From NCBI RefSeq assembly GCF_949987535.1, contig NC_080074.1, positions 27,983,268 to 28,047,267 on the forward strand: a DNA stretch of 64,000 bases, given 5' to 3'. This document shows, in pieces, positions 55,321 to 64,000 of this stretch. Position numbers and translations under genes: made by a program. This stretch comes from Balaenoptera acutorostrata (taxonomy: Eukaryota > Chordata > Mammalia > Artiodactyla > Balaenopteridae). The notes beneath the pieces were generated by a model, which was not told where the DNA came from, made no database searches, and saw only the letters and a program-made list of their open reading frames with translations. Position 1 is the first letter of the stretch. The number at the start of each line of letters is the position of its first letter.

Positions 55321-56288
55321 GAAAATGGGCAGAAGACCTAAACAGACTTTTCTCCAAAGAAGATATACAGATTGCCAACAAACACATGAAAGGATGCTCA
55401 ACATCACTAATCATTAGAGAAATGCAAATCAAAACTACGATGAGGTATCACCTCACACTGGTCAGAAAGACCAACATCAAAAAGTCTACATACAATAAAT
55501 GCTGGAGAGGGTGTGGAGAAAAGCGAACCCTCTTGCACTGTTGGTGGGAATGTAAATTGATACGGCCACTATGGAGAACAGTATGAAGGTTCCTTAAAAA
55601 ACTAAAAATAGAACTACCATATGACCCAGCAATCGCACTACTGGGCATATACCCAGAGAAAACCATAATTCAAAAAGAGTCATGTACCACAATGTTCATT
55701 GCAGCACTATTTACAATAGCCAGGACATGGAAGCAACCTAAATGTCCGACAGATGAATAGATAAAGAAGATGTGGCACATATATACAATGGAATATTACT
55801 CAGCCATAAAAGGAAACGAAATTGAGTTATTTGTAGTGAGGTGGATGGAGTTAGAGTCTGTCATACAGAGTGAAGTAAGTCAGAAAGAGAAAAACAAATA
55901 CCGTATGCTAACACATATATATGGAATCTTAAAAAAAAAAAGTTCTGAAGAACCTAGGGGCAGGACAGGAATAAAGTCTCAGATATAGAGAATGGACTTG
56001 AGAACACGGGGAGGGGAAGGGTAAGATGGGATGAAGTGAGAGAGTGGCAGTGACATATATACACTACTGAATGTAAAGTAGATAGCTAGTGGGAAGCAGC
56101 TGCATAGCACAGGAAGATCAGCTCGGTGCTTTGTGACCACCTAGATGGGTGGGATAGGGAGGGCAGGAGGGAGATGCAAGAGGGAGGGGATATGGGGATA
56201 TATGTATACGTATAGCTGATTCACTTTGTTATACAGCAGAAAGTAACACACCATTGTAAAGCAATTTTACTCCAATAAAGATTTTAAA
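55321..56288 (+). mobile_element. Young 5'-truncated L1, ORF2 end plus 3' UTR
   Basis: 968-bp sense L1 with exact TSD 'aaaataggaaggata' (55306-55320 and 56289-56303). The ORF2p C-terminus reads [23 protein letters not shown], then stops early. A second stop precedes 'IKKMWHIYTMEYYSAIK' (55770 onward). The 3' UTR ends 'caattttactccaataaag'. It is the same subfamily as 36806-37716 but with more stops. Not mobile. Confidence 0.95.
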
Positions 56289-56579
56289 AAAATAGGAAGG
56301 ATAAATTTCATTCTTTTTTAAAAGGATGGAGTCAATGACAAATGTTTGAAATAAGTGAATTATCAATTGGAAACCTATTTCTTCTTAGCTGAATTCTACC
56401 TTAAATTGCTTCTAAAATTGACTTACATCGTGGTAAATAAGCATGATATTTTGAAATACCTAAATTAAACAATAATAAATAGTAATACAATGTAATTTTT
56501 TTCTTTTCTGGCAAAACATCACTATAAAACAAATTACCTTATAAAACAGAGAGCAGATGTATTTATCTTTCCCATCGTA

Positions 56580-56775
56580 ATAAAAGCAATAGGTTACCAA
56601 GTGCCTTCTGTGTGCCTATGTGTCAGATACTTGGAATGTTAACTTTATTGGTTAATTTATTTAACTATAACTGCCTTAGGAGAAAGGTATTATTGTATTC
56701 ATTTTATAGTTGCTGAAAACTAAAACCCCAAAAGTTGTTTCTTACCCAACTGTTAAGTAGCAGAACCACATACCT
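56580..56775 (+). mobile_element. MIR SINE, sense
   Basis: 'taccaagtgccttctgtgtg', 'atttatttaactataactgc', 'ttcattttatagttgctg' and 'aactgttaagtagcagaacc' follow MIR, well diverged. Confidence 0.65.
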
Positions 56776-56784
56776 TTTAAAAAA

Positions 56785-56990
56785 TTACTTAACAAATATT
56801 TGTTGAATCCACTCTGTGCTAGCCATCATGTGCTGTATGCTGGAAATGCACCAATGAACAGGACACTGTGGTCCCATCCTTCAAAAACGCTTACATTCTA
56901 GTTGGATGACATGGAGCAAATAACTATAAGTATGATGAATCTTACAAAATGGGAAACACAGGATTGAGGGGAGAGTTAATCTGGTTTGCA
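56785..56990 (-). mobile_element. L2 LINE 3' end, antisense
   Basis: 'taacaaatatttgttgaatc', 'gtgctagccatcatgtgctg', 'gcttacattctagttgg' are a clear antisense L2 3' end. Confidence 0.8.
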
Positions 56991-57109
56991 ACATCTGTCC
57001 TATGTACTAAACATTTAAACTGAGATATGAATAGGAGTTAACTGGGGGAAGAGTAGGTGTGAAAGAGTATTCCTGGTAGAGGGAATGGTACATGCTAATG
57101 CGTGGAGAT

Positions 57110-57280
57110 GATATTTTGCTACAATAATCTGGCATAACCAACCATCCACACTCTGGCTTAAAACTGTAAGCATTTATTTCTCTCACATGGGTCTGTGGAT
57201 CAGCTGCAGCCCAAATGCAATCACACAAGCCCATTTAAGACCTTGTGTCATGTTCAGGAACGTTTCATTGGCTAAAGCTA
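57110..57280 (-). mobile_element. MaLR-like LTR fragment, antisense
   Basis: 'actctggcttaaaactg', 'gcatttatttctctcac' and 'tgggtctgtggatcagctgc' resemble the antisense 3' part of MaLR LTRs. Confidence 0.5.
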
Positions 57281-57284
57281 GCTG

Positions 57285-59520
57285 TATGGCCAAACCCCAA
57301 ATCCATGAGATAGGGAAAATATTTTACCCACAGTGGATAGTACTTCAAAATCACATAACACAAGATGTGGATGAATAATTTAATACAGGAAAAAACTGTG
57401 AACAGTGATTCAAACAACCACCCCTGGATTTTTTAAGGAGCCTGTTGCCAGTGTGGCTAAAGTATAATGAGATGGGGAGAGATACTGCTTGCTGGCTGCT
57501 CTTATAACTCGTTGTCCTTGGGAACTTCTTATTCTAGAGATTATATATATATGTGTGTATACATAAGCTCACTCCAAAAATAAGCTCACTCCTGAAGATA
57601 ATGGCTTATCCAACTTCTACCCGAACTTTGTTTCCAAAGAGTTGACCAACATTGAAATACCATGGTTATACCACAGGACTAATATAGTGTTGATTGAATT
57701 AAATGTTCCTCTGTAATGCACCAGTGTTGGGTCTCTGTGTGACAGTAGCACATTCAGAAGTTCTGCCTCAGAGCCGATGAAACCAGTGTTTGGGCCCCTG
57801 AGCAAACAGCGTTAAATTTGGTTGCTACTCACTCTCCTGGAATGGAGGTCAGCTATTTTATACACAGTGAATGAGACAAACTAGTCATAAAACGTGAGGA
57901 AACATCTAATTTGACCACTTTATCCCACGAAACATAATCTTCTATTTGGTAACATCGTTTTGATAATGTTACGAGAATAGTTCAGTTTATTTTTACCCAT
58001 TGCTGTACAGATACATTCATCTGCTCTACAAGTGCTAATGCCTGAATGAACAGGTGTGGAGACATGAGTTGGGCAAATATAAACTCGTACAGTTCATGTG
58101 TTTAACAAGCGTGGACATTTTTTAAAAAGAAGATTCATTCAACACAGCCAGCCACTGCATTATTAGCTGTAATGGTATATTCTGCCACAGAAAACTGTCT
58201 TAGTTTCAGTTGAGGCTATTCCTTTTTTTCCTTTTGCTGATAAGAAGAGATTAAATAGAAATCACTTGAATAATTCTGTTCAAAAGCCAAATTTTCCCCT
58301 TCATTTGTAAAAGCTCAGTTTTACAATCTTGAGGATTTAAAACAGAATCTACTAGTCTTTCTGACAATACTTACCTCCCATAAAAAAGAGATTTTTGTTA
58401 GCTAGCTCACAGTAAATTTTGTTATAAATCATGCGTTGTTTCAAGGGAAATCAGTGGTTCTAATAAATATAATGGATTTGGAGCAATTCTTTTCCCCTCG
58501 TTTTGTTCACAGTTATGTAAGCCTTCTGCTTGGTGACATTATTGTATTTTATTACTAAGTTTGCAAAGCTGCCTTTAAGAAAGGCTACAGTTTTCTGGTT
58601 TCCTCTTCTGATATACTTTGATTCTTCTTGTTTGAGCACCTTTTCATCTTTATGGGTACTTTTTTGCTCTTTTAGCCTGACATCCCTTCAAACGTCAGCA
58701 CAATGTGTACATACCAGGTAATAGCAGCATTTAGAGATGACCGCCTCTCTTATTAATACATTCCTTAAGTGGAAATGCAAGTAATAGGAAGAAAAATACC
58801 CTAATTGTCAGAAACAGATGGGGTCCTAATTGCTTCCTGATGGTTAGTCTTTTAAAAGGGCTGTGGGAATCGTCTGCTTGTGTGTCTGTTGAGATGTCAT
58901 TCCACATATTTAAGATGCATTGATTTCCACGGACAAATCACTAGGGCTTGATTACAGAGAGCTGGTAGACCAAACGCGGGCTTAATTCATGTGTTCTGTT
59001 CACAGGTCTCTCATTTCCCAGTGAGCTATTTGTACAACTAAGAAATTGACTGACTTAGTTTTTCCTCCTGAAAAAATGGAAATAGTACTATTATTTTTAC
59101 AGCAGCTTTTAAATGTTTGAGTCCAACCAAATGTAAGTTGTAGCTGCATTGCAGTATTAGAAACATAAATTTGATTTATATTTCTCTCCCAATTTTCCTC
59201 TGCCCCACAGAACTGACTTGTTCACCTGAACTGACCAAGTTAACTTAGTGTTTTGCCATTGTATAGACCCCAAATCTTTGCAGAATTACAACCTCGAATG
59301 ATATGGCTATATGGTTTTTAAAACTTCAAAAAGTTTAGAACCTTTAATATCAGCTGATACAGCTTTTTAGAAAAATGATAGGATTATATCATATCACCTT
59401 TTGCAGGACAGTATAGGATTTAAATAAAAATTTACTGTGTATATTACTGAATTAAATCATGTAGTTTTATATATTTTGACTAGACATAAGTTGGCCTGCT
59501 GTAGTAAGAGAATTTGAAGC
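57285..59520. other. 2.2 kb AT-rich, repeat-poor stretch
   Basis: No transposon, microsatellite of note or gene is recognisable, apart from a short TA/TG run at about 57543-57565. The block lies between densely repeat-filled regions. This is what conserved non-coding DNA can look like, but conservation cannot be judged from one sequence. Confidence 0.45.
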
Positions 59521-59524
59521 TTAA

Positions 59525-59700
59525 AAGACCTGAATATGAATTTTGTTCCTTTCTATGTCATCCCCCCAAACCCAACTATACTAAGTCTTATCTGTAAAAT
59601 GGGCCAATACTTATTCTCCCTACCTCCTTGGGGTGTTTGTAAAATTCAAATAGTGTAATAGGTATAGGCACTGTTTGAAAACTGTAAAAAACCATACAAT
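59525..59700 (-). mobile_element. MIR SINE, antisense
   Basis: 'aagtcttatctgtaaaatgg', 'cctccttggggtgtttg', 'aatagtgtaataggtatagg' follow antisense MIR. Confidence 0.7.
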
Positions 59701-59884
59701 GTGATTTAAAAAGAGAATTTAGACATGTTTTGCTTTCACAGTTACTGTTTAATAACAGTTAACTGTTAAATTGTTTTACATATTAGAGTTTCTGGCCAAT
59801 ACATGAAGAGAAGGAAATATAAAGGTTGGATGAGCAGACTTAATCAACAAACTAAAATAAGGGATTTCAAAAAATAAATAAATA

Positions 59885-60207
59885 GGGCTTCCCTGGTGGT
59901 GCAGTGGTTAAGAATCTGCCTGCCAATGCAGGGGACATGGATTCGAGCCCTGGTCCGGGAAGATCCCAGGTGCCACAGAGCAACTAAGCCCGTGCGCCAC
60001 AACTACTGAACCTGCATGCTAGAGCCCGCGAGTCACAACTACTAAGCCCGCATCATAACTACTGAAGCCCGCATGCCTAGAGCCCGTGCTCCGCAACAAG
60101 AGAAGCCACCGCAATGAGAAGCCCGCGCACCGCAACAAAGAGTAGCCCTCGCTCGCCACAACTGGAGAAAGCTCGCGTGCAGCAAAGAAGACCCAACGCA
60201 GCCAAAA

Positions 60208-60242
<35 letters not shown>

Positions 60243-60267
60243 AAATAAATAGTAAAAAGTAAATAAA
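59885..60267 (+). mobile_element. CHR-family SINE, long form
   Basis: Sense SINE: 'gggcttccctggtggtgcag', B-box region 'ggattcgagccc', several 'acaactactgaa/agcccg' units and a long (AAAT)n tail. TSD 'taaaataagggatttca' at 59853-59869 and 60268-60284, exact. Fifteen extra A/T-rich bases lie between the left TSD and the SINE start. Confidence 0.95.
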
Positions 60268-60687
60268 TAAAATAAGGGATTTCAGTAAGGATGGTGAATA
60301 TCTGATCAGTTTTTAAAAGTTATTAGTCTTTATCAACCTTAGCAAAACCATCTAGAAAATCCAATAGAAAATAAGATAGCATTTTTACAGTATAAAGCAT
60401 GTAGGATATAACAAAGTCTTTCCTGAGAAAATTTTAAAACTCAATTACATATTTTAAAAGAAGAGCTGAAAAAACAGAAAGATATACCATATCTTTGACA
60501 TGTAAATATGTTAGTTTCCCTTAAAATTACCTATAAATTTAGTGTCAAAATTATGGCAAGGATTTTTTGAGGCCTCGACATACTTACTCTAAATTTATAC
60601 AAAGGAAGAGGTTCATGATACCTAAGTCAATTTTGAAAAGGAAGAGCAAAGAGGAGGGATTCACCTTCCCAGAGAAAAGCAGTGTGG

Positions 60688-60998
60688 GGGGCTTCCCTGG
60701 TGGCGCAGTGGTTGAGAATCTGCCTGCTAATGCAGGAGACACGGGTTCGAGCCCTGGTCTGGGAAGATCCCACATGCCGCGGAGCAACTAGGCCCGTGAG
60801 CCACAGCTACTGAGCCTGCGCGTCTGGAGCCTGTGCTCCGCAACAAGAGAGGCCACGATAGTGAGAGGCCCGCGCACCGCAATGAAGAATGGCCTCCGCT
60901 TGCCGCAGCTAGAGGAAGCCCTCGCACAGAAACGAAGACCCACCACAGCCAAATAAATAAATAAATAAATAAATAAAGGTGCTAATAATTTAAAAAAA
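60688..60998 (+). mobile_element. CHR-family SINE, standard form
   Basis: Sense SINE: 'gggcttccctggtggcgcag', B box 'ggttcgagccc', tail (AAAT)n followed by 'aggtgctaataattt' and a second A run. TSD 'cagtgtgg' at 60680-60687 and 60999-61006, short but exact. Confidence 0.95.
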
Positions 60999-61439
60999 CA
61001 GTGTGGAACTGGTGCAGAAGCAGTCAATTAAATCTATCAAAAAGAATAGAACCAGGTATAAGTGGGAGGCTATGGGGATAAACATGGTACCATAAATCAG
61101 TGGGAAAAAGATGAATTGCCTAAAACTCACTACTTGGTAGTGGGGAAACAGCTCATTATACAAAGAAAATAGATTGGTTCACTATCTCAAGCATATACAA
61201 AGGAGAAATCCAGTGTGAAAGTAAAATTATAAAGCTACTAGAAGAAAGTACTGGAGGTGTTGAAGAAGATCCTCAAAATCTAAGCTATAAGTTGAAAATT
61301 TAGTAAATTTGACTACATTTTAAAAATGAAGAATTTCTGTTAGAGGACAGACACAATAAGTAAAGTTAAAATGTGACAGAATGAGAAGAGATTTGTAATA
61401 TCTAAAATTCACAAGAGATTAATATCTAGAAGACAGTCA

Positions 61440-61640
61440 AGAAGCCTCAGTTTCCCCATTTTTAAAATGGAGATTGCTGTACACCTGAAACCAACACAAC
61501 ATTGTAAATCAACTATACTCCAATAAAATTTTAAAATAAAATAAAGTGGAGATAATAATAATAGAAAGTGAACTGCTCAAGGCAGAGCCTGGCATTAATG
61601 CTTACCATTTGCTTTTATTAGTTTATCTGTTCTTATCCTC
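61440..61640 (-). mobile_element. MIR SINE split by a micro L1 insertion
   Basis: Antisense MIR: 'gcctcagtttccccatt', 'taaaatggagat', then after the insertion 'aataataatagaaagtg', 'gcagagcctggcattaatgc'. The pieces join in register. Confidence 0.8.
61475..61541 (+). mobile_element. 67-bp L1 3' end micro-insertion
   Basis: Only the last bases of an L1 3' UTR were inserted: 'tgctgtacacctgaaaccaa', 'cacaacattgtaaatc', 'aactatactccaataaa' and a short A-rich tail. TSD 'taaaatggagat' (61463-61474) / 'taaagtggagat' (61542-61553), one mismatch. It lies in a MIR. Confidence 0.95.
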
Positions 61641-61644
61641 TCTG

Positions 61645-62400
61645 ACAAAACATATTTTTGTGGTGAGCCTGAATTTCCAGTTTCTGCGTGGTTTTATGTT
61701 GCTAGTTTATGGAGTTATGGAGAAATGTATGTGCAAATATCTAGCTAGTCTCACTGTCCGCAACCCTGTTTGATAAATATACCTGGATAAGCCAATGGTT
61801 AAAAGAAAAGAGGGGAGATATTAGTTGCAGCTCCCATGACACGGAGGTGAGCAAGATGCTACGTGCACCACTGCAGCTGTGGAACCAGCTGCCAAGGGCA
61901 CCTGCCAGGTGATGTAGCAAGAAGAGTATGCTTCATGGCTTGAGGTGTGGATCTTGTAACTGTCATGTTCCATCCTGCCTGAGGCTGGGACCCGAGAGTG
62001 CTGTGTGCAGAGGACGGAAAGACTAAGTGAAGCAGCTGCCCACTCCTTAGCTCTTTGTCCAGGTATCTTATATGACTGTGGTTGGTGGGAGGACCATGTG
62101 GGTCAGCCCTGTCCTGCTGGGTTTCCTGGGGACTCCCATCCCGGGGGGGGTAGGCTGGCCACAGAGAGATGGCTTTGCTCACGGCCAACCAAACCTGCTC
62201 TCTGAAAACAGAGCTTTGTCTTTTTCTGCTTTATGACCTCAACTTCGGGGAAGGCTTTGGCTCCACAAGTGTGGCCCAACCAAAAACATGGATGATGACA
62301 CACAGGGCAGAAGGCAGTGAGCTGTACTCAGCGGCAGTGACCTGAGCTGGGTCCCCTCCTTGGGCTTGGGGGGAGATAAAGCTGTCCTTCTGAAAGGGAA
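61645..62400. other. GC-richer unassigned block
   Basis: No gene called. About 61820-62350 is GC-richer than its neighbours and carries overlapping frames of 66-109 codons on both strands without domains. A G8 run lies near 62144-62151. Confidence 0.4.
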
Positions 62401-62407
62401 GAAAGGG

Positions 62408-62605
62408 AAACTAATGATAACTCTGTGCTGGACACTGTTCCACACACTGTCTCCTTCAATTCCCTGCAAACCTGTAGGATGAATGTTCTTATCCCCATTT
62501 TACAGATGTGAAAACTGCAGCTAGAAGGGGAAAATTTCCCAGCTTGTAAGTGACCCAGTGAGGTTTGAACCCTAGGTCTGTTTGACTCTGAGACCCACGG
62601 TGATT
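62408..62605 (+). mobile_element. MIR SINE, sense
   Basis: 'tgtgctggacactgttcc', 'cttatccccattttacagat', 'cccagcttgtaagtgac', 'aggtttgaaccctaggtctg' give a clear sense MIR. Confidence 0.85.
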
Positions 62606-63210
62606 GTTTTTGTTTGGTTTCTTTTTCACTGCACTACTCTCTTTATCTGTGGACTTGGGCTGGAGCAGGTGGGGCTGGGATGGATCTATGGTTTGGTGGA
62701 GTCCAGGTAAGAATGTATGGGTAGTCCCATCCGTATCTAATCTTGGCGGGCAGTTCAGTTAGGTTATAGAAAGATAATTACACTTAGTGCTGGTTTTAGC
62801 TGTGGCTTTGATTTGTCAGCAAAAACTGTGTTCCTATGAAATAACATCATCCTTGAAGTGTTGTCCTTTGCTTGTCATTCAGAGAAGCCCACACTTCCAG
62901 GAGACACTCTATATCCCAAGGATGGATTCCCTGCCCAGGAAGGAAACCAGGCAGGCCCTCCAAGACAGAAAGCACTTGCTCCCAGGTGGAATTTCATTTC
63001 TCTGTACTTTGGGGATCTGACAGGTGCTTTGAAGAACTGGCTTCACTAGCCATTAACAGAGACGTCTTTTGTCCACATATCTGCAACTGACTTTCTTTGC
63101 GCTTGAGAGATCACATGTTTTTTGTACTGTGCTTTTTGGAGGTCAGAAGGGTTGCCAGAGCCACATGTTCTTGCCCCTGTCTCTAGGGCCCAAGTCAATG
63201 ACTAATAACG
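62606..63210. other. No confident gene or repeat
   Basis: A consensus-like donor 'ccag|gtaagaatg' at about 62706 follows a T-rich run and 'gagcag', outlining a possible 41-bp exon, but nothing else supports it. Frames of 63-77 codons near 62.8-63.1 kb overlap and lack domains. Confidence 0.4.
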
Positions 63211-63214
63211 ATAA

Positions 63215-63314
63215 CAATCATGATAGGGATCATTGCAAACCATTCACTGTGTATTTGCTATGTGCTGGGCCATGTAGCAAGTTCACTTTATATTCACAAC
63301 AACCCACTGAAGTA
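63215..63314 (+). mobile_element. MIR SINE 5' part, cut by Tigger
   Basis: 'ttgctatgtgctgggccatg', 'actttatattcacaacaacc' match the MIR core. Homology ends where the Tigger element starts. Confidence 0.65.
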
Positions 63315-63792
63315 CAGGCATACCTCAGAGATATTTTGGATTTGGTTCCAGACCACTGAAATAAAGTGAATATTGCAATAAAGTGAGTCACACGAATTTC
63401 TGGGTTTCCCAGTGGATTGAAAAATTATGTTTATACTATACGGTAGTCTATTGAGTATGCAATAGCATTATGTCTAAAAAAAATACATACTTTAATTTAA
63501 AAATGCATTATTGCTAAAAACGCTAACCTTCATCTGAGCCTTCAGCAAGTCATAGTAGTAACATCCAAGATCACTGATCACAGATCACCATAACAAATAT
63601 AATAACGAAAAAGTTTGAAGTATTGTGAGAATTACCAAAGTGTGACACAGAGTCATGAAGTGAGCAAATGCTGTTGGAAAAATGGCACTGATAGACTTGT
63701 TTGATGCAGGACTGCCACAAACCTTCAATGTGTAAAAAATGCAATATCTGTGAAGCCCAATATGTGAAGCCCAGTAAAACGAGATATGCCTT
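63315..63792. mobile_element. Tigger1 deletion derivative (MITE-like)
   Basis: Left end 'caggcatacctcagagat' and right end 'aaaacgagatatgcctt' are the inverted ends of pogo-type Tigger1. A TA precedes the left end (63313-63314). Within about 478 bp it keeps the two Tigger1 ends ('gtctattgagtatgcaatag'; 'gatcactgatcacagatc') but the whole transposase gene is missing. The junction lies near 63553-63562. Confidence 0.9.
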
Positions 63793-64000
63793 TGTGTATT
63801 GTTTAGGATTGGCTTGACTGCCAGTAGCAGAAATCCAGCTTCAATGGCTTAATCAAATGAGGGATTTGTTTTTCTCATGTGATAAGTCTAGCATCAAGTA
63901 CTTCAAGGGGAGTATGGGGGCTCCGTGATGCCATCAAGAACCAAGGCTCCTTTTCTGGGGGCTTTCTTCCTCATATTTGCAACATGGCTGTTCTACTTCA
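63793..64000. other. Probable old interspersed repeat, unnamed
   Basis: 'ggcttgactgccagtagcag', 'gggatttgtttttctcatg' and 'ggctccgtgatgccatcaag' look familiar as an old mammalian repeat, but I cannot name it with confidence. It continues beyond the window. Confidence 0.35.

Larger units (their letters stand above)
59765..61440 (+). mobile_element. Old L1 ORF2, split by two CHR SINEs
   Basis: Sense L1 ORF2 in three pieces in register: 'aactaaaataagggatttca' (about 59850), 'aagatataccatatctttg' to 'caattttgaaaaggaagagc' (60480-60650), and 'taaatcagtgggaaaaagatg' to 'tttgactacattttaaaaa' (61090-61330). Frames are broken throughout. The SINEs at 59885 and 60688 are younger. Confidence 0.75.

Noticed and set aside
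62665..62710. Possible 41-bp micro-exon ending at 'ccag|gtaagaatg'
   Set aside because: One good donor motif is expected by chance in this length of DNA, and the acceptor side and reading frame are unsupported.
1..64000. CRISPR arrays, operons, phage or bacterial defence systems
   Set aside because: The whole window is mammalian in repeat content. No spaced direct-repeat array and no prokaryotic gene structure is present.

Overview
The window reads as mammalian nuclear DNA, most likely from a cetacean. The diagnostic signal is a set of tRNA-Glu-derived CHR-family SINEs in a long form (about 380 bp), a standard form (about 300 bp) and a short form (about 130-145 bp). They lie beside cetartiodactyl-style L1 3' ends. 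I saw no ruminant Bov-B or Bov-tA, no pig PRE-1, and no primate or rodent Alu or B1, which points to whale or dolphin. Hippopotamus is not formally excluded, because CHR SINEs are shared by cetaceans, hippos and ruminants. The species call is inference from repeat content; no gene anchors it.

I found no protein-coding gene, tRNA, rRNA or recognisable small RNA gene. The longest open frames are read-through of SINEs or remnants of L1 ORF2, or lie in ordinary non-coding sequence. One 182-bp exon-like stretch on the minus strand (33977-34158) is flagged as unproven. The window is best described as intergenic or deep intronic DNA built from layered transposon insertions.

Layout. 1-2.1 kb: MIR, L2, a hAT element, and an MLT1 LTR containing a young L1 tail. 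2.4-5.4 kb: a long antisense L2 broken by an old L1 tail, a long-form CHR SINE and an unassigned block. 6-17.7 kb: MIRs, L1M tails, MaLR/ERVL LTRs and hAT elements. 17.7-20.2 kb: mostly unassigned DNA with simple repeats. 20.2-28.3 kb: antisense L2s, a 1.6-kb antisense L1, and an MLT1 inside an L2. 28.3-30.5 kb: unassigned. 30.5-33.4 kb: a four-level nest (L2 containing MIR, short CHR and an LTR-like block). 34.6-39.6 kb: L1 tails of several ages plus CHR SINEs, including a 911-bp L1 with about 200 uninterrupted ORF2 codons. 42.7-48.7 kb: a dense CHR cluster, old L1s, an L2 and LTRs. 49-56.3 kb: L2, MaLR and MIR, then a second young 968-bp L1. 57.3-59.5 kb: a 2.2-kb AT-rich stretch with no repeat I can name. 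59.7-64 kb: L1 ORF2 pieces split by two CHR SINEs, a 67-bp L1 micro-insertion in a MIR, and a Tigger1 deletion derivative.

Nothing here works together as a pathway. The value of the window is the insertion history, since many insertions still show readable target-site duplications (TSDs). Repeat family names come from recalled consensus sequences and were not checked by a search. Boundaries of old elements are approximate, within about 10-30 bp; boundaries of TSD-flanked young elements are near base-exact.
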